A DNA stretch of 64,000 bases from NCBI GenBank assembly GCA_963974675.1, contig CAXBDQ010000009.1:1-64000 (forward strand). Reading direction: 5' to 3'. The DNA comes from Porticoccus sp963974675 (lineage in GTDB: Bacteria; Pseudomonadota; Gammaproteobacteria; Pseudomonadales; Porticoccaceae). This document shows, one piece after another, positions 43,093-52,879 of the stretch. The notes beneath the pieces were generated by a model that worked only from the letters and a program-made list of their open reading frames with translations, had not been told where the DNA came from and searched no databases. Numbering within the stretch: position 1 is the first letter of the stretch; the number at the start of each line of letters is the position of its first letter. A program made the position numbers and the translations under genes.

Positions 43093-43194
43093 AGGGACGT
43101 CCAATAGCAAGGCGCGGATTGTAGCAAAAAGGGTTCGCTTCGCCTATTGCTTAACAGCCAATTCCTGATCACTTTTACATCATGGTCAGACGAT

Positions 43195-44043
43195 CTAGCT
43201 TGATTCACACACGGGATTAACGAATTGAGGACCGAGGTCAAATTCAGGGATCTGAAAATTATCTGGATAACTAACCTTAACCAAATACAAACCATTGCCC
43301 CGTGCCGTAGCTGGTGCTTTCGTTCGATCTCGACACTCCAACAAGCTCCCCAACCAGTCGACCGACTGCTGGCCGCGCCCAACACAAAGCAAACCACCCA
43401 CAATATTTCTAACCATATGGTGCAAAAAAGCATTAGCCGTTATTTCAAAAATCACCAACCCTGCTTGCCTCCACACTTTTACGGAATGTACATTTCTATT
43501 GGGTGAAAGGGATTGACAGCCTGAAGCACGAAAAGAACTAAAATCATGCTCTCCCAGTAACTGCTGAGCAGCTTCGTCCATTAATCGTTCATTCAAGTGT
43601 GATTTTTCCCACGTCAGCCAATGATAAAAAAGCGCCGGACGATGGGGCTGGTTAGCTATTAAATAACGATAGGTTCTTGCCGTTGCACTGAAACGCGCAT
43701 GAAATTCGGCAGTTCTTTCTTCCACCCAATGGAGACGTATACCAAAAGGTAAATTGGCATTGGCCCCCAACAACCAATTACGAGGCTGGCGTTCTGCACC
43801 AGTATCGAAATGTATAATTTGATGGGTGCCGTGCACACCAGTATCTGTTCGTCCAGCACAAGCTACGGTTACAGGTTCATTAGCCACTATTGTCAGAGCC
43901 GCTTCAACTTCAGCCTGAACACTAGGACTATGGCTTTGGCGTTGCCAACCACAAAAAGAACTGCCGTCATATTCGACGGCAGCTGCTATACGCTTGATTC
44001 CCTCTGGCAAAGACTGCCCCTCTGGTACAAGGCAATTGGGCAA
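43195..44043 (-). CDS. truA: tRNA pseudouridine(38-40) synthase
   Basis: A 282-residue enzyme modifying the tRNA anticodon arm. The catalytic Asp lies in ACAGRTDTGVHGTHQIIHFDTG. The motif AVEYDGSSFCGWQRQ starts the fold, and FLHHMVRNIVGGLLCVGRG is conserved near the C-terminus. The only start giving full length is TTG 44043, with a weak ribosome-binding site; a TTG at residue 12 is an alternative. It lies directly after fimV, as in Pseudomonas. Confidence 0.94.
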   Translation of the reverse strand: MPNCLVPEGQSLPEGIKRIAAAVEYDGSSFCGWQRQSHSPSVQAEVEAALTIVANEPVTVACAGRTDTGVHGTHQIIHFDTGAERQPRNWLLGANANLPFGIRLHWVEERTAEFHARFSATARTYRYLIANQPHRPALFYHWLTWEKSHLNERLMDEAAQQLLGEHDFSSFRASGCQSLSPNRNVHSVKVWRQAGLVIFEITANAFLHHMVRNIVGGLLCVGRGQQSVDWLGSLLECRDRTKAPATARGNGLYLVKVSYPDNFQIPEFDLGPQFVNPVCESS

Positions 44044-44075
44044 ATAGCGCCAGGGTATATCTGAACTAGAGCTAA

Positions 44076-46607
44076 TCAGGTAACACTCTCAAGTAATTTA
44101 CGTGCTTGATCCTGCTGACCAGCATCACCAAGGGACACCACTTCATCCAGAATCTCCTTAGCACTCTCAGGATCACCCATATCAAGATATGCCTGCGCCA
44201 GCTCTAACTTAGTGCTACATTCATCTTCACCAGCCAGAAGATCAAGGTCATCATCGAAATCATCGAAATCATCTGCAGTAACTGTATCTACAATGGAATC
44301 ATCAGTTTTTGGGTCGACAGAAGAAATGATGTCAGGTTCAGAGCTACCATCAAGATCACCACCCTCAAGATCGATACTCTCCATGCCAGCATCAATATCC
44401 AGTGACAGAGAGTCTAAATCTATATCTTCGAGATCTATATCTTCGAGATCTAAATCTTCGAGATCTAAATCCAGATCAAAGTCAGAAATACTCTCAGAAT
44501 CAACATTCTTTTCAGTCTTGACGACATCATCTGGCAAGTCATCTTCAGAATCAGATTCGAGGCCATTAAAATTAAGCTCTATATCTTCTAGCGAAGAGCC
44601 CTCAGCCAAAGAAGAACCTTCAGCTAAACTAAGAGAAGCGTCTTCAGTTAAATCGAGTGACAACTCCTCCTCAGAAATAACAGGCTCTTCAGAGTCATCC
44701 TCTTCAATGGCCCCAAAGTTTTGTTCAAAACTCTCTTCATCCACTGAAGCTGAAACCAATTCAGCACGCAGCAAGGCAATTTTAGTATTTATTTCTGCAT
44801 TACTAAACTCAGTCAGCTCTTGATACTGGTCATCAAATTTATCCAATTCTTTAGAACTAACATAAACCTCAAGCAGCTTCAGTCGCAACGAAGCATCATC
44901 AGGACTTTCGGCAATAGCACCAAGAAGAACACTTTCAGCCTGCTTATAGTTATCAAGAGATAGGTAGATATCAGCTTCGCCCAGAGGGTCAACATCCTCA
45001 CCTTCTGTCAGCTCTAGCTCTTCTAAATCTTTCAGGTCCCGCTCATCAAGATCTGATGAGATTTCACCAAGTATTTGCCTCTCATCTTCATCGAAGAAAG
45101 CACCCTCGTCTTCTTCCTCAACATCCCGTTTCTCAACCAATGTCTTTAGGGACAACTCTTCTGTTTCTTCATCATCCTGCTTACGATTTTTGAAAAACAG
45201 AACAATGGCTAACAGTATGACTAACAGAATAATAAAAGGGTAAAGCAATAGGTCGATCCAGCCATCAAGATCAAATCTATCTTTCTTAGCAGGAGTCGAG
45301 AATTCAGAGCCTGCGCTCACCTCTTCTTCAGTTGACGCTGTCGCCACCACGCTTTCTTTTGATACTGCACCTGCTTGTAATTCAGACTCAATTTCTGTTG
45401 CGGATTCTGAAGAAACAACATCTGCAACTTCAGAGGCATTCTCTGTTTCTATTGCTTGCTGTGATGCCACTTGCGCAGCCCTGAGAGAATCATCATTGAT
45501 TTCCACAAGACGACTCATTGTGGCAACCTGCTCTTCCATATTGGACAGGCGAGCCTTCAACTCTGCGTTTTCACGCTGGGTTTTATCCAGCTCCTCCTGA
45601 AAAATAGCAAACTCATTTTCTAGAGCCTCAGTATCCCGAGCTGTAGAACCGCCGCCCACACCAGAAGAGGTTCCACCATTCGCACCACCATCGACAACAG
45701 CACCATCATTTGGCGCAGCCAACTTCAGTCGACCACCGGTATCAACCTGATGAGCTACTGGAGAGCCAACGGTGCTATCCATTGCATCTAACTGGGTTTC
45801 AGTCGATTTGTTATTAATAGAACTTTCAGGGTCGAAATCTATTTCAGAATTAACGTCCTGACGAGTTAATTGTGAAATTTCTGAAGAACTGGGCAAGCGT
45901 AGAACTGCACCCGTTTTAAGTAAATTAATATTGCCATTAATAAATGCGTTGGGATTCGACTGCTTGATAGCAGCCAGGCTTTGCATAATCGTGGCGTCAT
46001 CTGGTTTGATTTGTTTAGCAATCCCCCAAGCTGTATCGCCTGAAGCAACACGGTATTCACCAGCATTAGAACCACTGGAAGATTTAGACTGAGGAGCTAC
46101 ACGTGAAGGAGCCTGTTTTGCAGATGAAACCTGAACCTGTTTTCCTTTTGGCGGCTGCGGGCTGGTGCTCGCAGCTTTAATCTTTTTTGCAGACGCCCTC
46201 TCTGTGGCGTAGACAGGCAAATCCATCAATAAAGTATATTCTCTCAACAATCGACCCGATGGCCATTGCACATCTAACAAGAAATCCAGATAGGGTTCAC
46301 GAATAGGCTTCCGTGAAGAGATGCGAATCATTGGCTTATCAGGATTTGACATGTCGACCTTGAAACGCAGATCCGTCAACAAAAACAACCTTTCAACACC
46401 AGCAGCTTCAAAATCATCCCTAGAACCCAAACCAATCAGCATTTCAAGTTCACTGAGGTCTCCGGTATTAAGCAGCTCTATCTCAGCATCAAGCGGCTCA
46501 TTTAAAGATGAATTCAGCTTAAGCTCACCCATACCCAAGGCAAGCACTGTATTGGTGAATAAAATCCCCAGCAAACCAGCAGTCAAGGTCAGATTGCGCA
46601 ACGTCAT
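44076..46607 (-). CDS. fimV: FimV-family peptidoglycan-binding polarity protein
   Basis: An 843-residue protein. Order: signal peptide (1-23); FimV N-terminal domain (LGMGELKLNSSLNEPLDAEI onward); LysM-type domain (about 185-240); coiled coil (about 326-370); a single membrane helix (about 455-473, LLLYPFIILLVILLAIVLFF); a long acidic cytoplasmic region; and a conserved C-terminal TPR-like FimV domain (KLELAQAYLDMGDPESAKEIL). FimV organises polar type IV pili, twitching and c-di-GMP/cAMP signalling. The start ATG 46607 has AGGGA nine bases upstream; ATG 46646 is less likely. The cytoplasmic part holds short acidic repeats (DLEDI/DLEDL). Pilin genes are not in this window. Confidence 0.93.
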   Translation of the reverse strand: MTLRNLTLTAGLLGILFTNTVLALGMGELKLNSSLNEPLDAEIELLNTGDLSELEMLIGLGSRDDFEAAGVERLFLLTDLRFKVDMSNPDKPMIRISSRKPIREPYLDFLLDVQWPSGRLLREYTLLMDLPVYATERASAKKIKAASTSPQPPKGKQVQVSSAKQAPSRVAPQSKSSSGSNAGEYRVASGDTAWGIAKQIKPDDATIMQSLAAIKQSNPNAFINGNINLLKTGAVLRLPSSSEISQLTRQDVNSEIDFDPESSINNKSTETQLDAMDSTVGSPVAHQVDTGGRLKLAAPNDGAVVDGGANGGTSSGVGGGSTARDTEALENEFAIFQEELDKTQRENAELKARLSNMEEQVATMSRLVEINDDSLRAAQVASQQAIETENASEVADVVSSESATEIESELQAGAVSKESVVATASTEEEVSAGSEFSTPAKKDRFDLDGWIDLLLYPFIILLVILLAIVLFFKNRKQDDEETEELSLKTLVEKRDVEEEDEGAFFDEDERQILGEISSDLDERDLKDLEELELTEGEDVDPLGEADIYLSLDNYKQAESVLLGAIAESPDDASLRLKLLEVYVSSKELDKFDDQYQELTEFSNAEINTKIALLRAELVSASVDEESFEQNFGAIEEDDSEEPVISEEELSLDLTEDASLSLAEGSSLAEGSSLEDIELNFNGLESDSEDDLPDDVVKTEKNVDSESISDFDLDLDLEDLDLEDIDLEDIDLDSLSLDIDAGMESIDLEGGDLDGSSEPDIISSVDPKTDDSIVDTVTADDFDDFDDDLDLLAGEDECSTKLELAQAYLDMGDPESAKEILDEVVSLGDAGQQDQARKLLESVT
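44421..44477 (-). repeat. 15-bp tandem repeats inside fimV
   Basis: About three and a half copies of a 15-base unit (TATATCTTCGAGATC or TAAATCTTCGAGATC on the plus strand) encode consecutive five-residue repeats DLEDI/DLEDL. Near-identity of the DNA copies suggests recent slippage and possible length variation between strains. Confidence 0.85.
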
Positions 46608-46844
46608 GATGTGTTCCCTGTAAGTCACCAGGAGAGGTTCCCTCACCTAGTCTGTATAAAGTAATGGAGAACCATTAACCCTTTATTAGATTGTCACTGC
46701 AAGTATTTATGACTATTAAGAATTGTTCAACAGGCAGAGTGGCAAAATATGCATAAAACCAACTGTTCTTGAACCTGATTTATGATCAATTGCACAAAAC
46801 AGTAAAGCTGAAGCAAATAGCAAGACACTCAAAGCTTGGCCAAA

Positions 46845-46882
46845 CGAAAAATAAAGATACGCCCCATTAGCCATGGGGCGTA
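46845..46882 (-). terminator. Rho-independent terminator after asd
   Basis: TACGCCCCAT and ATGGGGCGTA form a perfect 10-bp stem with a 5-base loop (46858-46882), followed on the minus strand by a T-rich stretch (TCTTTATTTTTCG). It separates asd from fimV. Confidence 0.85.
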
Positions 46883-46888
46883 GATGAA

Positions 46889-48004
46889 TTAGGTTTCCAA
46901 TAGGATCCGCAGTATACGTCGCAGTGGTTCTGCCGCTCCCCATAACAGCTGATCGCCTACGGTAAACGCTGACAGGTAATTATCACCCATATTCATCTTT
47001 CTCAGACGACCTACAGGCACATGTAAGTGTCCAGTGACGGCTGCAGGAGTAAGTTGCTTCAAGCTAGCTTCGCGGTCGTTGGGTACAACGTCTACCCAAT
47101 CATTGGCTTCTGCCAACATGGCTTCAATTTCATCGATGGGTGCATTTTTAGTCAGCTTGATGGTCAATGCCTGACTATGGCAACGCATAGCACCAATACG
47201 AACACAAAGACCATCCACTGGAATCAGAGAGCTACCGGAACGCCCAAGAATTTTGTTGGTTTCTGACTGCCCTTTCCACTCTTCCTTACTTTGGCCATTT
47301 TCCAGCTGCACATCAATCCAGGGTAACAAACTACCAGCTAACGGCGCACCAAAGTTGTCGGTAGGGAAATTACCGTCACGCATAGTAGCGGACACTTTGC
47401 GATCAATGTCCAAAATAGCAGACGCAGGGTTGAGTAATTCAGCAGCCACAGATTGCTCAATAGAACCCATCTGAGCAATCAGCTCGCGCATATTCTGGGC
47501 CCCAGCACCGGAGGCAGCCTGATAAGTCATTGCTGAAGCCCACTCAACCAAGCCCTCCTTAAAGAGTCCGCCAAGCCCCATAAGCATCAAGCTGACAGTA
47601 CAGTTACCACCAATGAAGTTCTTGGTACCATTGACGATACCGTCTTTGATAACATTTAGGTTGACTGGATCCAATACAATCAAGGCGTCATCAGCCATCC
47701 GCAAGGTAGAAGCGGCATCAATCCAGTAACCATTCCAGCCTGATTTACGCAGCTCAGGGTAAACCGCCTTGGTATAGTCGCCGCCCTGACAAGTCACAAT
47801 AATGTCCAGTTTCGCCAGCGATTCGATATCGTTAGCATCCTGTAGCGGGGCAACCTCTTTACCAACACTTGGGCCGGGCTGACCTAGCTGCGATGTAGTA
47901 AAGAAAACTGGTTCAATATCGGCAAAGTCATTCTCCTGAATCATACGATCCATCAGCACTGAACCAACCATGCCACGCCAACCTACAAAACCTACTTTAT
48001 TCAT
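46889..48004 (-). CDS. asd: Aspartate-semialdehyde dehydrogenase
   Basis: A 371-residue NADP enzyme of the aspartate pathway (lysine, threonine, methionine, diaminopimelate). The N-terminal Rossmann segment VGFVGWRGMVGSVLMDRM, the active-site Cys in FIGGNCTVSLMLMGLGGLF, and the catalytic His region RIGAMRCHSQAL are clear and of the gammaproteobacterial type. It lies between leuB and fimV, as in Pseudomonas. Confidence 0.96.
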   Translation of the reverse strand: MNKVGFVGWRGMVGSVLMDRMIQENDFADIEPVFFTTSQLGQPGPSVGKEVAPLQDANDIESLAKLDIIVTCQGGDYTKAVYPELRKSGWNGYWIDAASTLRMADDALIVLDPVNLNVIKDGIVNGTKNFIGGNCTVSLMLMGLGGLFKEGLVEWASAMTYQAASGAGAQNMRELIAQMGSIEQSVAAELLNPASAILDIDRKVSATMRDGNFPTDNFGAPLAGSLLPWIDVQLENGQSKEEWKGQSETNKILGRSGSSLIPVDGLCVRIGAMRCHSQALTIKLTKNAPIDEIEAMLAEANDWVDVVPNDREASLKQLTPAAVTGHLHVPVGRLRKMNMGDNYLSAFTVGDQLLWGAAEPLRRILRILLET

Positions 48005-48087
48005 TTATATTCAACCAATTAATAGATATTTATAATAAATTACTTTAATCATTATGGATGCCAGTATTGGCAATAAAAAGCACTAAT

Positions 48088-49161
48088 TTATAGTGCAGAG
48101 ACTACCGCATCACCCATCTCAGAAGTACTCACTTTACGTGTTCCTTCAGTATAGATATCTGGCGTTCGTAGCCCTTGATCCAAAACCTTACTGACTGCCA
48201 CCTCGATGGCATCTGCCGCTTCAGGTGCATTCAGTGAATAGCGTAACATCATAGCAACGGACAAAATTGTCGCCAATGGATTCGCCACACCTTGCCCAGC
48301 AATATCAGGAGCAGAGCCATGGCAAGGCTCATATAAACCTTTGCCGTCTTTATCCAAGGAGGCAGAAGGCAGCATACCGATAGAACCTGTCAGCATGGCT
48401 GCGGCATCAGACAAGATGTCACCAAACATATTACCTGTCACCACCACATCAAACTGCTTGGGTGCCTTCACCAATTGCATCGCGGCGTTATCCACATACA
48501 TATGACTTAGCGTGACTTCCGGGTAATCCTTGGCCACTTCTTCCATGATTTCTCGCCACAGTATGGTTGCCTCCAACACATTGGCTTTATCCACGGAACA
48601 AACACGCTTGTCGCGCACCATCGCGGCTTCAAATGCCACCTTGCCGATGCGGCGAATTTCCGACTCACAATATTTGTAAGTGTTATAGCCTTCGCGCTCG
48701 CCGTTCTCTAGAACCCTTATTCCTCGGGGCTCTCCGAAATAAATACCCCCGGTGAGTTCTCTCACAATCAGGATATCCAAGCCGGAAACAATCTCGGGTT
48801 TTAGTGAAGAAGCATCTGCCAACTGCGGATACAAAATCGCCGGGCGCAAATTGCCAAACAATTCCAAACCAGAACGCAGCTTCAACAACCCTTTCTCAGG
48901 ACGAAGATCACGAGCCACCTCATCCCACTTGGGTCCACCCACGGAGCCCATCAAAATGGCATCACATTGGCGACCTTGCTCCAACGTCTTTTCGGGACAA
49001 GGCTCCCCCACCGCATCGTAGGCTGCGCCGCCCAGCAGGCCTTCCTCTAACTCAATACCCAGAGAAAATTGCTGGTCGACTTTTTTTAACACCTTAACGG
49101 CTTCATCTACAATCTCAGGGCCAATATAGTCACCCTTAAGAATCAATACTTTCTTACTCAT
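48088..49161 (-). CDS. leuB: 3-isopropylmalate dehydrogenase
   Basis: A 357-residue NAD enzyme of leucine synthesis. ILKGDYIGPEIVDEAVKVL opens the fold, RELTGGIYFGEPRG and the metal-binding VDNAAMQLVKAPKQFDVVVTGNMFGDILSDAAAML are typical, and EPCHGSAPDIAGQGVANP is the conserved NAD-site motif. It is third in the leuC-leuD-leuB operon, 42 bases after leuD. Confidence 0.96.
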   Translation of the reverse strand: MSKKVLILKGDYIGPEIVDEAVKVLKKVDQQFSLGIELEEGLLGGAAYDAVGEPCPEKTLEQGRQCDAILMGSVGGPKWDEVARDLRPEKGLLKLRSGLELFGNLRPAILYPQLADASSLKPEIVSGLDILIVRELTGGIYFGEPRGIRVLENGEREGYNTYKYCESEIRRIGKVAFEAAMVRDKRVCSVDKANVLEATILWREIMEEVAKDYPEVTLSHMYVDNAAMQLVKAPKQFDVVVTGNMFGDILSDAAAMLTGSIGMLPSASLDKDGKGLYEPCHGSAPDIAGQGVANPLATILSVAMMLRYSLNAPEAADAIEVAVSKVLDQGLRTPDIYTEGTRKVSTSEMGDAVVSAL

Positions 49162-49203
49162 TTATCAATATCCTTAACTCTTAGACACTCCGACCAATAC
49201 TCA

Positions 49204-49854
49204 CTACTTAATGGCACCAAATAGCCAAGGAGTGTCTTTCTCCCGCGCTGCTTCATAAGCACGAATAGCATCCGCATCATTCAACGTCAGACCAATTTCA
49301 TCCAAACCTTCAAGTAAGCAGTCTTTACTAAACTCATCAATATCGAAGGGGAATTCTTCGCCAGCGGGTGTAACCACCACCTGACGCGGCAAATCCACAG
49401 CCAACTCATAGCCTTCATTTTCTGCCATATCAGCAAACAGCTTGTCAACTATTTTTTCTTTTAAAACAATAGGTAATAAACCATTCTTAAGGCAGTTATT
49501 AAAGAAAATATCGGCAAAACTCGGCGCAATAACCGCTCGAAAACCATAGTCCTCTAACGCCCAAGGCGCATGTTCTCGGCTGGAGCCACAACCAAAATTC
49601 TCACGACAAAGCAGCACAGAGGCACCTTGGTAGCGGGGCCAGTTCAGTGGAAAATCTGGGTTCAATGATCTGTTAGTACAATCCTGCCCCGGTTGCCCTT
49701 CATCCAAATAACGCAGCTCATCAAACAGGTTTGGTCCAAAGCCACTGCGCTTGATAGATTTCAAAAACTGCTTGGGAATAATCATGTCAGTATCGACATT
49801 GGAACGATCAATACCTGCCACAATTCCCTTATGTACGGTAAATGCTTTCATCAT
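49204..49854 (-). CDS. leuD: 3-isopropylmalate dehydratase small subunit
   Basis: A 216-residue swivel subunit of isopropylmalate isomerase. It shows GIVAGIDRSNVDTDMIIPKQFLK at the N-terminus and the substrate-site segment CRENFGCGSSREHAPWAL. Its start overlaps the leuC stop by four bases, indicating coupling. Two adjacent ATG codons (MM) could serve as start. Confidence 0.96.
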   Translation of the reverse strand: MMKAFTVHKGIVAGIDRSNVDTDMIIPKQFLKSIKRSGFGPNLFDELRYLDEGQPGQDCTNRSLNPDFPLNWPRYQGASVLLCRENFGCGSSREHAPWALEDYGFRAVIAPSFADIFFNNCLKNGLLPIVLKEKIVDKLFADMAENEGYELAVDLPRQVVVTPAGEEFPFDIDEFSKDCLLEGLDEIGLTLNDADAIRAYEAAREKDTPWLFGAIK

Positions 49855-51281
49855 ACGACCTCATCAAAGCTACGAACATCAGTAATATGGCCAGCAATCG
49901 CAGCGGCAGCGGCCATCGCGGGGCTCACCAAGTGAGTCCGTCCACCATTGCCTTGTCGCCCCTCAAAATTACGATTAGACGTAGAGGCACAATGCTCTCC
50001 AGCCCCTAATTTATCGGCGTTCATGGCCAAACACATGGAACAGCCCGGCTCGCGCCAATCCATACCCGCTTCGATAAAAATTTTATCCAAGCCTTCTGCT
50101 TCAGCCTGTGCTTTCACCATCTGTGAGCCGGGTACGACCAATACTTGCTTAATGCTACCCGCCACCTTGCGGCCTTTAGCCACTTTCGCTGCAGCACGCA
50201 TATCTTCAATACGAGAATTGGTACAAGAGCCAATAAACACACGATCTACCGGTATATCGGTAATAGCCATGCCACCTTTCAACCCCATATATCGAAGCGC
50301 TTGCTCGATACTCTGCCTTTTTGCTGGATCAGCTTCATCTTCAATACGAGGTATCACACCGCTGACGGGCAAGACCATTTCAGGGGAGGTTCCCCAAGTG
50401 ACCTGGGGCAAAATTTCTTCACCGTTCAACTCCACCACCGCATCAAACTTGGCATCATCATCGCTTTGCAGGGTTTGCCAATAGGCAACAGCCTGATCCC
50501 AGACCTCACCAGTTGGCGCAAACTGACGCCCTTTGAAATACTCAATAGTCTGGGTGTCTACCGCCACCATGCCCACACGAGCACCCGCTTCAATGGCCAT
50601 ATTACACACCGTCATTCGGCCTTCGAGGGTCATGTCCCGGAAGACCTGACCGGCAAACTCAATGGCGTAACCGGTACCACCGGCGGTACCAATTTTACCG
50701 ATAATCGCTAACACCACATCTTTAGGTGTCACACCGTTGCCCAAGATGCCATCCACTTTGATCTGCATGTTTTTCATTTTCTTGGCCACAAGACACTGGG
50801 TTGCCAACACATGCTCGACTTCCGAAGTGCCAATACCGTGAGCCAAACAAGCAAATGCACCATGGGTAGCCGTGTGAGAATCCCCACAAACTACGGTCAT
50901 GCCGGGCAATGAAGCGCCAAGTTCTGGCCCCATCACATGCACGATACCCTGCCCCATTTCATTCATGCCAAATTCACGAATACCAAAGTACTCGCAGTTC
51001 TCATCCAGCGTTTTTACCTGAATACGAGAAGTTTCGTCAGGAATAGCATCCACACCGGCAGCACGTTCAGCAGAATCAGTAGAGATATTGTGGTCAGGTG
51101 TTGCCACATTCACATCTAGGCGCCAGGGCTTGCGATTTGCAATACGCAGCCCCTCAAAAGCCTGAGGAGACGTCACCTCATGAAGAATATGACGGTCGAT
51201 GTAAATCAACGCAGAACCATCATCTCGCTGTTTTACCAGATGCGCGTCCCACAATTTATCGTAAAGGGTTTTTCCAGCCAT
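49851..51281 (-). CDS. leuC: 3-isopropylmalate dehydratase large subunit
   Basis: A 476-residue [4Fe-4S] aconitase-family subunit. The three cluster cysteines lie in VFIGSCTNSR and EPGCSMCLAMN. N-terminal KTLYDKLWDAHLV and VVCGDSHTATHGAFACLAHGIGTSEVEHVLATQ are diagnostic. It is the first gene of the leuCDB operon and is divergent from a LysR regulator, with 157 bases between them. Confidence 0.97.
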   Translation of the reverse strand: MAGKTLYDKLWDAHLVKQRDDGSALIYIDRHILHEVTSPQAFEGLRIANRKPWRLDVNVATPDHNISTDSAERAAGVDAIPDETSRIQVKTLDENCEYFGIREFGMNEMGQGIVHVMGPELGASLPGMTVVCGDSHTATHGAFACLAHGIGTSEVEHVLATQCLVAKKMKNMQIKVDGILGNGVTPKDVVLAIIGKIGTAGGTGYAIEFAGQVFRDMTLEGRMTVCNMAIEAGARVGMVAVDTQTIEYFKGRQFAPTGEVWDQAVAYWQTLQSDDDAKFDAVVELNGEEILPQVTWGTSPEMVLPVSGVIPRIEDEADPAKRQSIEQALRYMGLKGGMAITDIPVDRVFIGSCTNSRIEDMRAAAKVAKGRKVAGSIKQVLVVPGSQMVKAQAEAEGLDKIFIEAGMDWREPGCSMCLAMNADKLGAGEHCASTSNRNFEGRQGNGGRTHLVSPAMAAAAAIAGHITDVRSFDEVV

Positions 51282-51438
51282 GTTTCTAGCCCAGTTATCT
51301 TAAAAAATATGATCGATTCACTAATTTTAGATACATGTTGCAAATAAAACAAATTCATATTTTTTATCTATTGGATTCCAAATGGGAATTCGTACACTTA
51401 TACTAAGACCTGATAACACGACTTGATACGCCACTATT

Positions 51439-52323
51439 ATGGACACACAATTACTGGAAGCTTTTATCGCCGTTGCCGAGTCTGCCTCTTTTTCCATTGC
51501 CGCCGAAAGAATTCACGTCACCCAGCCAGCCGTAAGCAAACGCATCGCCCTATTAGAAGAACAGCTGAACTCCAGGCTATTCGACCGCATTGCTCGCTCT
51601 GTCACCCTGACAGAAGCTGGCGCAGCCTTACTACCTAGGGCAAACCACATACTTAGGGAAATTGCCGATACCACACAGGCCATTAATGATCTTTCAGGTG
51701 ACATCAGCGGCAGACTACGTTTGGCTATTAGCCACCATATTGGTCTGCACCGGCTTCCCCCTATGTTGAAACAGTTTGCTCAAAACTATTCTGACGTCAC
51801 CATAGATGTAGACTTTATGGACTCTGAGAAAGCCTACGAAGGCATTCTTCAGGGCCGTTTTGAAGTTGCCGTGATTACTCTAGCCCCGGAGGCTCACCCC
51901 AAAATTGAGGCAAAAAGCATATGGCCAGATCCTTTAGTGTTTATGGTTTCTGATGACCACCCACTTTCCTCTAAAAATGCCACACCCATAAATTCAACGC
52001 TGGATGACTTAAGAAACTACCCAGCGATCTTACCCGGCCTCGGTACCTACACCGGTAGGATGACCCGAGCGCTGTTTGAGCAACATAACGTCCCTCTACC
52101 TCCCACCATGACCACCAATTATCTCGAAACCATCAAAATGATGGTCAGCATAGGGCTGGGTTGGAGCCTGCTGCCCGAAAGCATGCTGGAAGACGGCATA
52201 CGAACAGTAGAAATACCCAACATACAGATACAACGCGAGCTGGGTTATATCCACCACCGGGAGAAAAGCCTCTCCAATGCAGCAAAAGCGTTTATTCACT
52301 TGCTTCAGCAGGAAAGCCAATAA
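51439..52323 (+). CDS. LysR-family transcriptional regulator
   Basis: A 294-residue regulator with an N-terminal winged helix-turn-helix (about residues 3-62, LLEAFIAVAESASFSIAAERIHVTQPAVSKRIALLEEQLNSRLF split over the window) and a C-terminal substrate-binding domain. It is divergently placed from leuC, an arrangement shared with Pseudomonas, so it may regulate leuCDB or its own gene from the shared 157-bp region. The ligand is unknown. No good ribosome-binding site precedes ATG 51439. Confidence 0.92.
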   Translation: MDTQLLEAFIAVAESASFSIAAERIHVTQPAVSKRIALLEEQLNSRLFDRIARSVTLTEAGAALLPRANHILREIADTTQAINDLSGDISGRLRLAISHHIGLHRLPPMLKQFAQNYSDVTIDVDFMDSEKAYEGILQGRFEVAVITLAPEAHPKIEAKSIWPDPLVFMVSDDHPLSSKNATPINSTLDDLRNYPAILPGLGTYTGRMTRALFEQHNVPLPPTMTTNYLETIKMMVSIGLGWSLLPESMLEDGIRTVEIPNIQIQRELGYIHHREKSLSNAAKAFIHLLQQESQ

Positions 52324-52628
52324 AAATATGCCCAAGATCAGGAGCCATAGGCTTCTATTCAAGGAAAAAGTAGTATTAAGTGTTCGATTTCAAAGGGTGT
52401 TGATTTATGATCAGAGAAAAAGGGTTGGAACACAAAAGCAGGGATTAAGCTTCTTATGCCAAACTACAAATGATCTTCTTTTTCCCAGCCCCCTGCAAAC
52501 AAACAAAAATAACCTTAGCTTGAAATTGTTTGGCCCGAAATAAGGGAGCCAAAGTGATATAAGACCATAGGCGTTTGAATAAACTGTTAAACACATATCA
52601 GAAATCCACCGACACTAAGGAGAATATT
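52324..52628. other. Intergenic region with possible left cassette boundary
   Basis: About 305 bases without a convincing gene. Near its right end, AGGCGTTTGAA (52570-52579) resembles the R' end of the attC sites elsewhere in the window (AGGCGTTA) and could mark the left edge of the next cassette. No complete hairpin partner was found upstream. Confidence 0.35.
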
Positions 52629-52877
52629 ATGATTACACTTTCACAGTTAACTGAACTGCTAGGCTGGGCATCAATAATCAATATTGCTTATCTCCTCCTG
52701 GCGACAATAGTTATTGCGTTTATGAAAGGAGCAATATCTTCTATTCATAGCAAGATGTTTAGGGTGGATGGTAAAGAACTTGACTCTAAGTATTTTGATT
52801 TCCTGAGTATTTACAAAATTGTGACATTGGTTTTTATTGTGGCGCCATATATTTCTTTAAAGATTATGGGCCAGTAA
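52629..52877 (+). CDS. Small membrane protein in integron-like cassette (DUF6868-like)
   Basis: An 82-residue protein with two hydrophobic helices (about residues 12-35 and 62-80) separated by a charged loop (SIHSKMFRVDGKELDSKYFDFLSIYK). It resembles a small family of uncharacterised gammaproteobacterial membrane proteins (I believe DUF6868). AAGGAG lies before ATG 52629, making this a better start than TTG 52575. The gene ends three bases before a consensus attC site, so it is organised as an integron cassette. Function unknown. Confidence 0.8.
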   Translation: MITLSQLTELLGWASIINIAYLLLATIVIAFMKGAISSIHSKMFRVDGKELDSKYFDFLSIYKIVTLVFIVAPYISLKIMGQ

Positions 52878-52879
52878 AT

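Noticed and set aside
43089..43433. 114-aa minus-strand frame overlapping truA
   Set aside because: It is out of frame inside truA and contains no conserved motif.
44212..44823. 203-aa plus-strand Ser-rich open frame
   Set aside because: It is the complement of the acidic FimV region; Asp/Glu codons read backwards give Ser/Ile, so this is an artefact.
49948..50711. Two plus-strand open frames (178 and 188 aa)
   Set aside because: Both are antisense to leuC, which has all its iron-sulfur motifs.
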